5,600 nucleotides of DNA, taken from NCBI GenBank assembly GCA_028693775.1, contig JAQUUS010000122.1, forward strand, positions 1 through 5,600. Reading direction: 5' to 3'. The DNA comes from Alphaproteobacteria bacterium (GTDB lineage: Bacteria; Pseudomonadota; Alphaproteobacteria; UBA9219). The notes beneath the pieces are model-generated. The model ran no database searches. It had not been told where the DNA came from and saw nothing but the letters and a program-made list of their open reading frames with translations. Position numbers and translations under genes: made by a program. Shown piece by piece: positions 1 to 5,600 of the stretch (position 1 is its first letter; every line of letters starts with the position of its first letter).

Positions 1-236
1 CGGTCGTCACTGCCAATTTGAGGCTCAACACGCCACGTTTCGCCACGCTGCCGAACATCATGAAGGCCAAGAAAAAGCCTATTGAAACAATCGCAGCGGC
101 CGATCTGGGCGTCGATCTGGCGCCGACCATTCAGACTCTCAAGGTTACGCCGCCGCCGGTTCGCAAGGGCGGGGTCAAGGTTCCCGATGTGGCCGCGCTT
201 GTCGATAAACTCAAAAACGAAGCCAAAGTCATCTGA
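1..236 (+). CDS. etfB: Electron transfer flavoprotein beta subunit, C-terminal part
   Basis: This is the 3' end of the gene for the beta (AMP-binding) subunit of electron transfer flavoprotein, a soluble cytoplasmic FAD carrier that accepts electrons from acyl-CoA and other dehydrogenases. The reading frame is open from base 3 and shows 77 residues before TGA at 234-236; the 5' end lies outside the window. The visible part begins at the Val-Val-Thr that ends the family signature. It then has the partner-recognition loop (RFATLPNIMKAKKK, bases about 36-77), whose Leu is the residue equivalent to human ETF-beta Leu195 that anchors in client dehydrogenases. The tail, DLGVDLAPTIQTL through VPDVAALVDKLKNEAKVI, has the normal length and ending for the family. 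It is the first gene of an apparent operon: the next start codon is 2 bases after its stop, and etfA follows one gene later. The promoter is off the window. The identification is by recall of family sequences and is strong. Confidence 0.96.
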   Translation, partial: VVTANLRLNTPRFATLPNIMKAKKKPIETIAAADLGVDLAPTIQTLKVTPPPVRKGGVKVPDVAALVDKLKNEAKVI

Positions 237-238
237 GA

Positions 239-889
239 ATGGTCAAGCCGGTCGCCAACGTCTTGTTCGATTTGGGCGGGGTTCTAATCGATTGGAACCC
301 CGAATACCTTTATGTCAAGCTCATCCCGGACGAAGGCGAGCGTCGTTTTTTCCTGACCGAAATATGCTCTCAGAAATGGAACGAACGGCAGGATGCAGGC
401 CGGCTTTTCGCCGAAGCCGAGGCGGAGCTTATTGACAAGCATCCGGACAAAAAAGATCTGATCGAGGCTTGGCGGCTAAGATATGACGAAACGATGCGCG
501 GGCCCATCGATGGTTCGGTTGCGCTTCTTAAGGATTTGTGCGCGGCGTGCATCCCGGTTTATGCATTGACGAACTGGTCGTCGGAAACGTTTCCGGCCGC
601 GCAGGCGCGCTTCGACTTTTTGACCTGGTTTCGCGGCATCGTCGTTTCGGGCGACGAAAAAATCGCCAAGCCAGATCCACGCATTTACATGTTGGCCGTT
701 GAGCGCTTCGGTCTCGATCCGGAAGAAACGCTCTATATCGACGACAAGGACTATAACGTCGAAGCCGCAAAGAAACTCGGATTTTATGGACACTGCTTTA
801 CATCGCCGGAAAAACTGAAGGCGGAGCTTTTAGAGCTCGGCCTTTTAAAGAAAGAAAGGACTCCCCATGCCCACACTTGTTGTCGCTGA
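239..889 (+). CDS. HAD-superfamily hydrolase (YihX / haloacid dehalogenase-like) between etfB and etfA
   Basis: A 216-residue cytoplasmic HAD hydrolase, probably a small-molecule phosphatase. All four HAD motifs are visible. Motif I is LFDLGGVLID, with nucleophile Asp11. Motif II is ALTNWS (Thr111-Asn112). Motif III is Lys144 in KIAKPDP. Motif IV is YIDDKDYNVEAA (Asp168/Asp169, Asn173). The helical cap, about residues 18-90, fits the C1 cap of subfamily IA. The position two after the nucleophile is Gly13 rather than Asp. This is normal for the YihX/haloacid-dehalogenase branch (E. coli YihX acts on alpha-D-glucose-1-phosphate), but it means the usual acid/base Asp is absent, so the substrate cannot be inferred. 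The ATG at 239 is 2 bases past the etfB stop and places motif I at the usual distance from the N terminus. A Shine-Dalgarno is poor, so translation is probably coupled to etfB. The 3' end overlaps etfA by 23 bases, giving a Cys/His-containing tail that is likely non-functional. Confidence 0.9.
   Translation: MVKPVANVLFDLGGVLIDWNPEYLYVKLIPDEGERRFFLTEICSQKWNERQDAGRLFAEAEAELIDKHPDKKDLIEAWRLRYDETMRGPIDGSVALLKDLCAACIPVYALTNWSSETFPAAQARFDFLTWFRGIVVSGDEKIAKPDPRIYMLAVERFGLDPEETLYIDDKDYNVEAAKKLGFYGHCFTSPEKLKAELLELGLLKKERTPHAHTCCR
856..860 (+). promoter_or_regulatory. Shine-Dalgarno of etfA
   Basis: AAGGA lies in an A/G-rich run (851-860), 6 bases before the ATG at 867, inside the end of the hydrolase gene. 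It is the clearest ribosome-binding site of the + strand operon and fixes the etfA start. It suggests that etfA is translated independently even though its start is buried in the upstream gene. Confidence 0.75.
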
Positions 890-1796
890 ACACGATCATA
901 AAAGTCTTAAAAGTGCGACGCTCAGCACCATAACGGCGGCCGCGAAAATCGGCCAACCGGTCACTGTTTTGGTCGCAGGTCTCGATGCCGCGGCGGCCGC
1001 GCAAGAGGCGGCCACGATTCAGGGCGTCACGGAGGTCCTTCATGCCGACGATGCGGCCTACGCCAACTTCCTTGCCGAAAACGTCGGGGCGCTGATTGCC
1101 AAACTTGCGCCGTCGTATTCCCACGTTTTTGCTCCGGCAACCAGCTTCGGCAAAAACGTTTTGCCGCGCGCTGCGGGGCTTTGCGATGTGGCGCAGATTT
1201 CGGACATCATCGGTGTCGAGAGCGAAGACACTTTCGTTCGTCCCATTTATGCGGGCAACGCCATCGCCACGGTTAAATCGACAGACAAGATCAAGTTTGT
1301 GACCGTTCGCGGGACGGCGTTTGACAAGGCGGCCAAGGGCGGAAGCGCGGCCGTTAAGAAAATCGACGGCGCGGGCGATACGGGGCTTTCCCGGTTTGTC
1401 GGGGCCGAGCTGACAAAATCCGAGCGGCCTGAGCTGACGGCGGCAACGATTATTGTGTCGGGCGGACGCGGGCTCGATTCCGCCGATAAGTTCAAGCAGA
1501 TTATCGAGCCTCTGGCCGACAAGCTGAAAGCCGCTATCGGCGCATCGCGCTCGGCGGTCGATGCCGGGTTTATTTCGAACGACTGTCAGGTCGGGCAGAC
1601 GGGCAAGATTGTTGCGCCGAACCTCTATATCGCCATCGGCATTTCTGGAGCCATCCAGCATCTGGCGGGCATGAAGGACAGCAAAACCATCGTTGCCATC
1701 AACAAGGATCCGGATGCTCCGATTTTTGCCGTTGCGGATTATGGCATTGTCGGCGATTTGTTCGACGTCGTTCCGGAACTTACGAAATCCTTATAA
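867..1796 (+). CDS. etfA: Electron transfer flavoprotein alpha subunit
   Basis: The 309-residue alpha (FAD-binding) subunit of electron transfer flavoprotein, the partner of EtfB. The heterodimer passes electrons from flavoprotein dehydrogenases to ETF-quinone oxidoreductase. Residues 1-180 form the N-terminal Rossmann-like domain (MPTLVVAEHDH start, SHVFAPATSFGKNVLPRAAG around 85-104). Residues from about 190 form the FAD domain: SGGRGL at 198-203, SRSAVDAG at 227-234, QVGQTGKIVAPNLY at 241-254, GISGAIQH at 258-265, DYGIVGDL at 291-298. The PROSITE-type ETF-alpha signature fits from Leu253 to Asn279. Arg228 and His265 match by position the flavin-contacting Arg and His known in human ETF-alpha. 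The length is normal (about 310) and no key residue is missing. The ATG has a good Shine-Dalgarno and gives the canonical N terminus. The gene overlaps the HAD hydrolase by 23 bases, so the three genes are likely one transcript, ending at the stem-loops before secA. Confidence 0.98.
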   Translation: MPTLVVAEHDHKSLKSATLSTITAAAKIGQPVTVLVAGLDAAAAAQEAATIQGVTEVLHADDAAYANFLAENVGALIAKLAPSYSHVFAPATSFGKNVLPRAAGLCDVAQISDIIGVESEDTFVRPIYAGNAIATVKSTDKIKFVTVRGTAFDKAAKGGSAAVKKIDGAGDTGLSRFVGAELTKSERPELTAATIIVSGGRGLDSADKFKQIIEPLADKLKAAIGASRSAVDAGFISNDCQVGQTGKIVAPNLYIAIGISGAIQHLAGMKDSKTIVAINKDPDAPIFAVADYGIVGDLFDVVPELTKSL

Positions 1797-1810
1797 GACG
1801 GCCCTTTATG

Positions 1811-1853
1811 AGCTTGGCCCCGGGGGAACAAATGTTTCTCCGGCCCCATGGCT
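1811..1853. other. Long imperfect hairpin 3' of etfA
   Basis: An inverted repeat begins 14 bases after the etfA stop. Arms 1816-1830 and 1833-1847 pair at 13 of 15 positions (two C/C mismatches, G/T wobbles allowed), are extended by T1815-A1848, and have an outer AGC/GCT pair at 1811-1813/1851-1853. No T-run follows on either strand, so it is not a classic intrinsic terminator. It could protect the 3' end of the etfA mRNA or be a decayed or bidirectional terminator. The sequence shows only the pairing potential. Confidence 0.55.
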
Positions 1854-1895
1854 ATGTCTTGCGCGGACAGCATGACGTTTAACGCAAGCGGGAGG

Positions 1896-1926
1896 CCCGG
1901 CGCTTTAGCTGAAACGCGGCGTTTTT
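1896..1926 (+). terminator. Probable intrinsic terminator of the etf operon
   Basis: The stem runs 1896-1906 against 1912-1921, with loop AGCTG (1907-1911), one bulged C (1903) and two mismatches. Five T's (1922-1926) follow directly, then CTT. This is the expected layout of a + strand intrinsic terminator for etfB-hydrolase-etfA. The T-run ends 2 bases before the secA stop codon on the opposite strand. The stem is imperfect, so strength is uncertain. Read on the - strand there is no T-tract after the stem, so I see no clear intrinsic terminator for secA. Confidence 0.5.
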
Positions 1927-1927
1927 C

Positions 1928-4672
1928 TTAACGCGCTTCTCCGTGGCAATGCTTGTATTTCTTTCCGGAGCCACAGGGGCAAGGCGCGTTGCGGGGCGTG
2001 CTGACCCATGTTTCCGGATTTTGCGGATCGAACTCCTGCATTTGCAGGGGAACGGCCGCTTGACGGCGCCCCATAACCATTCCTTCGGGCAGGGGATCGC
2101 GCATCGGGGCGGGAGCCAGTGCGCCCGCTGCTTCTGCGCCGCTTAGCTCGGTCATGGCGGCCGTGCGTTGGCGCTCGAGGATTTCTTCCATGGAGGGAAG
2201 GCTCATACCGGCCTGCATGAGCGTTTGCGTAACCTTCTCGCGGACCGAAACCAGCAAAACCTGGAAGAGCCCAAAGGCTTCCCTGCTGTATTCGTTCAAG
2301 GGGTCGCGCTGCCCGTAGCCGCGAAGGTGAATGCCCTGGCGGAGTTGATCGAGCTCAAGCAAATGTTCTTTCCACGCCTGATCCAGCGTGCCCAGAAGAG
2401 CCGCTTTTTCCGCATGGTGAAGCGCTTCGGGCTCGATGATCGAGGTCTTTTCTTTGATTTTGTCTTCCGCCGCTTTCTTGATGCGTTCTTCGATTTCGTT
2501 TTCGGCGATGCCGTCTTCTTCTGCCCAGGCCGAAATGGGAAGTTCAAGCGACAGGAAATCCCTGACGTTTTCGCGAAGGCCGTCGAGGTCCCATTGCTCG
2601 ATGTAGGAATGGGGCGGAATGGCCTTTGCGACAAAATCGTGAATGACTTCGTTGCGCAGATCCCGGATCAGGCCCGAGATGTCCGCGGCGGACATGATTT
2701 CGCGGCGTTGTTCATAGATGACCTTGCGCTGATCGTTCATGATGTTGTCGAACTTCAGCAGGTTTTTACGAATATCGAAGTTGCGCGCCTCGACCTTTTG
2801 CTGGGCCTTGGCGAGCGCCGAGGTGATGAGCGGGTGTGCAATTTTTTCGCCGTCGCGCAAGCCGAGCTTGGCGAGGATGGTTTGCGTCTGATTGTGCGCG
2901 CCGAAAATACGCATCAGGTCGTCTTCGAGCGAAAGGAAAAATTTCGATGCGCCGGGATCTCCCTGACGGCCCGAACGGCCGCGCAGCTGATTGTCGATGC
3001 GGCGGGATTCGTGACGCTCGGTTCCGATAACGAAGAGGCCCCCGGCCGTGCGGACCTTTTCGCGCGCTTCGTCGATTTCCTTGCGCAGGGCGGCGACTGT
3101 TGCGTCATCGGGCGTGCCGTTTGCGGAAAGCTCCGCAAGGCGCGCGTCGAAATTGCCGCCAAGCTGAATGTCTGTTCCGCGGCCCGCCATGTTGGTCGCA
3201 ATCGTGACGGCGCCGGGCTTGCCTGCTTGCGCGATGATGGCCGCTTCCTGATCGTGAAAACGGGCGTTCAGCACGTTGTGCGGGATGTTTTTCTTTTTCA
3301 GGAGATCCGACAGGTATTCGGATTTTTCGATGGAGACCGTGCCGACAAGGGTCGGCTGTCCGCGCTTGCGGCACTCGTCGATGAGCTTGATGATGGCGTC
3401 GTTCTTTTCGCCCATCGTTCCGTAAACTTCGTCGTTCATATCGTCCCTGACGACGGGAACGTTGGTCGGGATTTCGACAACCTCGAGATTGTAGATTTCG
3501 GCGAACTCGGCGGCTTCCGTCAGCGCCGTGCCGGTCATGCCCGAAAGCTTCGGATACAGACGGAAATAGTTCTGGAAGGTGATGCTTGCCAGCGTCTGGT
3601 TTTCGCGCTGAATCGTCACGAATTCCTTGGCTTCCAGCGCCTGATGCAGGCCGTCGGAGAAGCGCCGGCCTTCCATCATGCGGCCCGTGAATTCGTCGAT
3701 GATGATGATTTTATCGTTTTTCACGATGTAATCGACGTCGCGCGCGAACATTTTGTGGGCGCGCAGGGCCTGATTTACATGGTGAACCATGGTGACGTTG
3801 GTCGGATCGTAAAGGCCGGTCGAATTCGGGGCCAAAAGGCCTTCTTCGCCCAAAAGAAGCTCGATTTTTACGTTTCCGCATTCGGTCAGAACGACCGTTT
3901 TCGCTTTTTCGTCTTTTTCGTAATCTTCTTCGGCCAGCTTCGGGATAATGGCGTTGATTCTCGTATAAAGCTCGGACGAATCCTCGGCCGGGCCCGAAAT
4001 AATCAGCGGCGTTCTGGCTTCGTCGATCAGGATGCTGTCGACTTCGTCGACGATGGCAAAGTTGAAGGGCCGTTGAACGAGGTCTTCCTGCGTGAACTTC
4101 ATGTTGTCGCGCAGATAATCGAACCCGAATTCGTTGTTTGTACCGTATGTGATGTCGGCGGCGTATTGGGCCTTTCGTTGGTCGTCGTCAAGGCCGTGGA
4201 CAATGCATCCGACCGAAAGCCCGAGGAAATTGTGAATGCGGCCCATCCATGCGCTGTCGCGCTTGGCGAGGTAGTCGTTGACGGTCACGACGTGCACGCC
4301 TTTGCCGCTCAGCGCGTTCAGGTAGCTCGGAAGGACGGCAACGAGCGTCTTTCCTTCGCCGGTTTTCATTTCGGCGATTTTTCCTTGATGGAGGACAATA
4401 CCGCCCCGCAACTGCACGTCGAAGGGGCGCTGGCCCAAAACGCGCCACGCCGCTTCTCTAACCGTCGCAAAGGCTTCGGGAAGCAAGGAATCAAGCTGTT
4501 CGCCCGCGCTCAGCCGGGCGCGGAATTCGTCTGTCTTTGCGCGCAGGGCGTCGTCCGACAGGGCTTTGAACTGGGGTTCAAGCGCGTTAACGCGCGCGAT
4601 GATGGGGGTCTGGGCTCTTAAAACACGGTCATTGTGAGAGCCAAAAAGTTTTCTAACGGCGGAGGAGATCAT
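1928..4672 (-). CDS. secA: Preprotein translocase ATPase SecA
   Basis: The 914-residue motor that drives unfolded preproteins through SecYEG at the inner membrane. NBD1 holds the Q motif region (RPFDVQLRGG, 82-91), Walker A MKTGEGKT (102-109), and Walker B / DEAD-type DEVD (209-212) followed by SILIDEARTPLIISG. The preprotein cross-linking domain is about 226-370. NBD2 has SGMTGTA (377-383), the SecA signature including TNMAGRGTDIQL (493-504), and the arginine-finger motif QLRGRSGRQGDPG (562-574). The helical scaffold and wing follow (about 615-830), then a Pro/Ala-rich linker. The C-terminal zinc site CPCGSGKKYKHCH (898-910; ligands C898, C900, C909, H910) binds SecB and phospholipid in the family. 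Length is typical of alphaproteobacteria and nothing is missing. The ATG at 4672 gives the family-like N terminus (MISSAVRKLFGSHNDR), but the Shine-Dalgarno is weak. The gene converges on etfA. Upstream lie 156 bases of structured leader that probably hold its promoter. Confidence 0.99.
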   Translation of the reverse strand: MISSAVRKLFGSHNDRVLRAQTPIIARVNALEPQFKALSDDALRAKTDEFRARLSAGEQLDSLLPEAFATVREAAWRVLGQRPFDVQLRGGIVLHQGKIAEMKTGEGKTLVAVLPSYLNALSGKGVHVVTVNDYLAKRDSAWMGRIHNFLGLSVGCIVHGLDDDQRKAQYAADITYGTNNEFGFDYLRDNMKFTQEDLVQRPFNFAIVDEVDSILIDEARTPLIISGPAEDSSELYTRINAIIPKLAEEDYEKDEKAKTVVLTECGNVKIELLLGEEGLLAPNSTGLYDPTNVTMVHHVNQALRAHKMFARDVDYIVKNDKIIIIDEFTGRMMEGRRFSDGLHQALEAKEFVTIQRENQTLASITFQNYFRLYPKLSGMTGTALTEAAEFAEIYNLEVVEIPTNVPVVRDDMNDEVYGTMGEKNDAIIKLIDECRKRGQPTLVGTVSIEKSEYLSDLLKKKNIPHNVLNARFHDQEAAIIAQAGKPGAVTIATNMAGRGTDIQLGGNFDARLAELSANGTPDDATVAALRKEIDEAREKVRTAGGLFVIGTERHESRRIDNQLRGRSGRQGDPGASKFFLSLEDDLMRIFGAHNQTQTILAKLGLRDGEKIAHPLITSALAKAQQKVEARNFDIRKNLLKFDNIMNDQRKVIYEQRREIMSAADISGLIRDLRNEVIHDFVAKAIPPHSYIEQWDLDGLRENVRDFLSLELPISAWAEEDGIAENEIEERIKKAAEDKIKEKTSIIEPEALHHAEKAALLGTLDQAWKEHLLELDQLRQGIHLRGYGQRDPLNEYSREAFGLFQVLLVSVREKVTQTLMQAGMSLPSMEEILERQRTAAMTELSGAEAAGALAPAPMRDPLPEGMVMGRRQAAVPLQMQEFDPQNPETWVSTPRNAPCPCGSGKKYKHCHGEAR

Positions 4673-4710
4673 TCTTGCTTGTCTGGGTCAGGGGTCCAAA
4701 AACGCTTCAT
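4669..4710 (-). CDS. Possible 13-codon upstream ORF overlapping the secA start
   Basis: An ATG at 4710-4708 opens a frame encoding MKRFWTPDPDKQE, whose TGA (4671-4669) overlaps the secA ATG as ATGA, the classic arrangement for translational coupling. The secA start itself lacks a good Shine-Dalgarno (only AAGCAAGA before it), which would fit re-initiation. Against it: the small ORF also has only a weak AAAGA before its ATG, it has no signal-peptide or membrane character, and it does not resemble SecM or a known arrest peptide. A frame this short can arise by chance. I report it as a candidate only. Confidence 0.25.
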   Translation of the reverse strand: MKRFWTPDPDKQE

Positions 4711-4738
4711 TCTTTGTGCATCTTTAGATGGCGTTTTT
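4698..4738 (-). promoter_or_regulatory. Predicted stem-loop in the secA leader
   Basis: AAAAACGC at 4698-4705 and GCGTTTTT at 4731-4738 form a perfect 8-base-pair inverted repeat. An inner CATC/GATG stem (4719-4722/4727-4730) abuts the outer stem and could stack on it. In the - strand transcript the 3' arm ends in five U's, so it faintly recalls a terminator, but only three pairs of the outer stem are G-C. This arm also covers codons 2-4 of the possible upstream ORF. Pairing is visible; function is inferred. Confidence 0.4.
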
Positions 4739-4771
4739 AAGTCTAAAATGCAAGAGAATGTGGCGTTTTTA
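4729..4771. repeat. 11-base direct repeat TGGCGTTTTTA, two copies
   Basis: Identical copies lie at 4729-4739 and 4761-4771, 32 bases start to start, close to three turns of B-DNA. An inverted copy of the core (AAAAACGC, 4698-4705) sits nearer secA. The spacing on one face of the helix is what paired operator half-sites often show, but no known regulator motif is recognised. The same inverted core can pair in RNA with either copy, so an RNA role is the alternative. Confidence 0.5.
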
Positions 4772-4779
4772 TTCGCAGT

Positions 4780-4808
4780 CCCCGACCGGGGCGGCAAAAT
4801 AGCCGCCC
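4780..4808. other. GC-rich hairpins 3' of the upstream gene
   Basis: GGGCGGC (4789-4795) and GCCGCCC (4802-4808) form a perfect 7-base-pair stem with a 6-base loop, 20 bases after the stop codon of the upstream - strand gene. An overlapping alternative stem pairs CCCC (4780-4783) with GGGG (4788-4791); the two cannot form together. There is no T-run after either on either strand, so termination would be inefficient or factor-dependent and read-through into secA is possible. Confidence 0.45.
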
Positions 4809-4828
4809 GCGGGAGAAAATATTAAGAT

Positions 4829-5600
4829 TTATTGGATGGTGCCCTTCGTTCCGCGCACGACCCAGGAGTCGCCTTGCGGTTCGATAGCGGTGATTTTCCC
4901 GATTCCGGGAACGGTGTCGCCGATGCTGACCTTCTTGAGTTCGGCCGTCGAGGCGTCTGCGGCAATCCAGCCTTGTCCGGGCGCTGCGGCGCGCAGGACC
5001 CAAGCCACGGCCTCAGCCTTTTCTTCGGCCTTGGGGGCCTTTTTCGCGGTTTTGTGCTTTACGGTCTTGGCTCTTGCGGGCGCTTTAATCTTCTTTTCGA
5101 GCTGGGAAATCCTTTTTTCAAGGCCTTCGGACGACCCGTCGCGAGACGTGTCTTCGGCAGACGCTGCGATCTGGTTCAGTTGCTGATTGGCTTGGTCCAG
5201 AGCCTTTTGCAAGGCATCGACGCGCTCGGAAAGCATTTCGATGCGCTGGTCCGCTTCGCTGGGGGCCTGAGCTTGCGGAGCGGGCGCTGCCGGAGCCTGG
5301 GCTTGAGCCGGGATCGAGAAGGGGGTACCTGCACCGCCAGCCGTATCGTTCGCAGAGGCGGGTTGGGGCTCCACGGAAAGGCTTGGGGCCGGAGCGATTG
5401 CCGTCGCGTCGATCAAGGCGTCCGCTTGCGCTACGGAAGATTCAACGGGCGGCTGATCCGGCGCTGCGTTTGCTGCCGGAGCCACGTCCTGTGCATCGGA
5501 AAGGGACGGGGGCTCGGCGGACTTTTCTGCCGGGGCGGCTGCGATATTGAGCGGCGAGGACGCTTTGGGCAGCGCAAGGGCGACCGGAGCGGATGTGCCT
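4829..5600 (-). CDS. Partial coiled-coil protein with a DotF/IcmG- or TraP-like C-terminal domain
   Basis: The frame is open from the right edge to the TAA at 4829-4831 and shows 256 C-terminal residues; the true start is outside the window (an internal GTG at 5485 is not needed). In visible numbering, residues 1-115 are low-complexity Ala/Pro/Gln/Ser. Residues 117-172 are a predicted two-part coiled coil (heptad-like RIEMLSERVDALQKALDQ, then GLEKRISQLEKKI). Residues 169-196 are a Lys/Ala-rich linker. Residues 197-256 are a compact beta-rich domain with WVLRAAAPGQGWIA and VSIGDTVPGIGKITAIEP, ending in WVVRGTKGTIQ. This order recalls the DotF/IcmG and TraP proteins of type IVB secretion and IncI conjugation, where a membrane anchor precedes the coiled coil; GspC/PilP-type pilus or secretion proteins are alternatives. 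No membrane segment is visible, so any anchor would be upstream. The family assignment is by resemblance only. It is transcribed in the direction of secA. Confidence 0.85.
   Translation of the reverse strand, partial: GTSAPVALALPKASSPLNIAAAPAEKSAEPPSLSDAQDVAPAANAAPDQPPVESSVAQADALIDATAIAPAPSLSVEPQPASANDTAGGAGTPFSIPAQAQAPAAPAPQAQAPSEADQRIEMLSERVDALQKALDQANQQLNQIAASAEDTSRDGSSEGLEKRISQLEKKIKAPARAKTVKHKTAKKAPKAEEKAEAVAWVLRAAAPGQGWIAADASTAELKKVSIGDTVPGIGKITAIEPQGDSWVVRGTKGTIQ

Larger units (their letters stand above)
4673..4828 (-). promoter_or_regulatory. secA upstream region, likely promoter and leader
   Basis: A gene-free stretch between the upstream same-strand gene and secA, more AT-rich in its secA-proximal half than the flanking genes. 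A tentative sigma70-like pair on the - strand is TTGCCG (4797-4792) and AATAAA (4773-4768), spaced 18 bases, each matching consensus at 4 of 6 positions. With it, transcription would start near 4760 and leave a leader of about 90 bases. The -10 overlaps the distal copy of an 11-base direct repeat. The promoter call is weak; that the region carries secA control signals is an inference from its position and its repeats. Confidence 0.4.

Noticed and set aside
82..435. A 117-codon + strand frame spanning the etfB-hydrolase junction
   Set aside because: It runs out of frame through two recognised coding sequences and has Arg/Pro/Ser-rich composition typical of a shifted reading.
798..1661. A 287-codon frame on the - strand, antisense to etfA
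   Set aside because: EtfA on the + strand carries every family motif. The antisense product is Arg/Gly-rich with no recognisable domain or ribosome-binding site.
1693..1875. A 60-codon + strand frame covering the end of etfA and the gap
   Set aside because: Most of it overlaps etfA out of frame and the remainder crosses the hairpin. No ribosome-binding site or recognisable sequence supports it.
2168..4621. An 817-codon open frame on the + strand, antisense to secA
   Set aside because: It lies entirely within the fully recognisable secA gene. Its product has no family features I recognise and is rich in Phe, Val, Asp and Arg, as expected from reading biased GC-rich codons backwards. It is a long shadow frame, not a gene.
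4836..5186. A 116-codon + strand frame with a hydrophobic stretch (FSSALGAFFAVLCFTVLALAG)
   Set aside because: It looks like a membrane segment but is the antisense of the Lys/Ala-rich linker of the - strand gene: reversed Lys and Ala codons read as Phe, Leu, Ala and Ser. The - strand frame is longer, has coherent domain order and is open to the window edge.
5360..5485. GTG at 5485 as the start of the right-edge gene
   Set aside because: The same frame continues without a stop to the window edge with the same Ala/Pro-rich composition, so the gene is best treated as partial with its start beyond the window.

Overview
The window reads as an ordinary chromosomal stretch of a GC-rich (mid-to-high 50s % by eye) alphaproteobacterium. 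The electron-transfer flavoprotein and SecA sequences are of alphaproteobacterial type. The gene at the right edge has a C-terminal domain that recalls type IVB secretion / IncI conjugation proteins. I cannot assign a genus. There are no RNA genes, CRISPR arrays, insertion sequences or phage genes.

Layout. On the + strand lies a compact three-gene operon: the 3' end of etfB (1-236), a HAD-superfamily hydrolase starting 2 bases after the etfB stop (239-889), and etfA, which overlaps the hydrolase by 23 bases and has its own good Shine-Dalgarno (867-1796). EtfB and EtfA form the heterodimeric FAD/AMP electron carrier that takes electrons from acyl-CoA and related dehydrogenases and passes them to ETF-quinone oxidoreductase. 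A hydrolase lying between the two subunit genes is the oddity of this part. The 131-base convergent gap (1797-1927) holds a long imperfect hairpin and then a terminator-like stem whose T-tract runs up to the secA stop codon.

On the - strand, secA (1928-4672) encodes a full-length 914-residue preprotein translocase ATPase with every motor motif and the C-terminal zinc-binding tail. Its 156-base upstream region (4673-4828) is the most structured non-coding part of the window. It has an 11-base direct repeat spaced 32 bases apart, an inverted copy of the repeat core that can pair with either repeat, a compact hairpin, and a possible 13-codon upstream ORF whose stop overlaps the secA start as ATGA. 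Further upstream, on the same strand and running off the right edge, is the C-terminal 256 residues of an Ala/Pro-rich, coiled-coil protein with a small beta-rich C-terminal domain (4829-5600).

The core genes are housekeeping. I do not see a clearly new system. The best leads are the secA leader, the hydrolase between etfB and etfA, and the identity of the partial gene upstream of secA.
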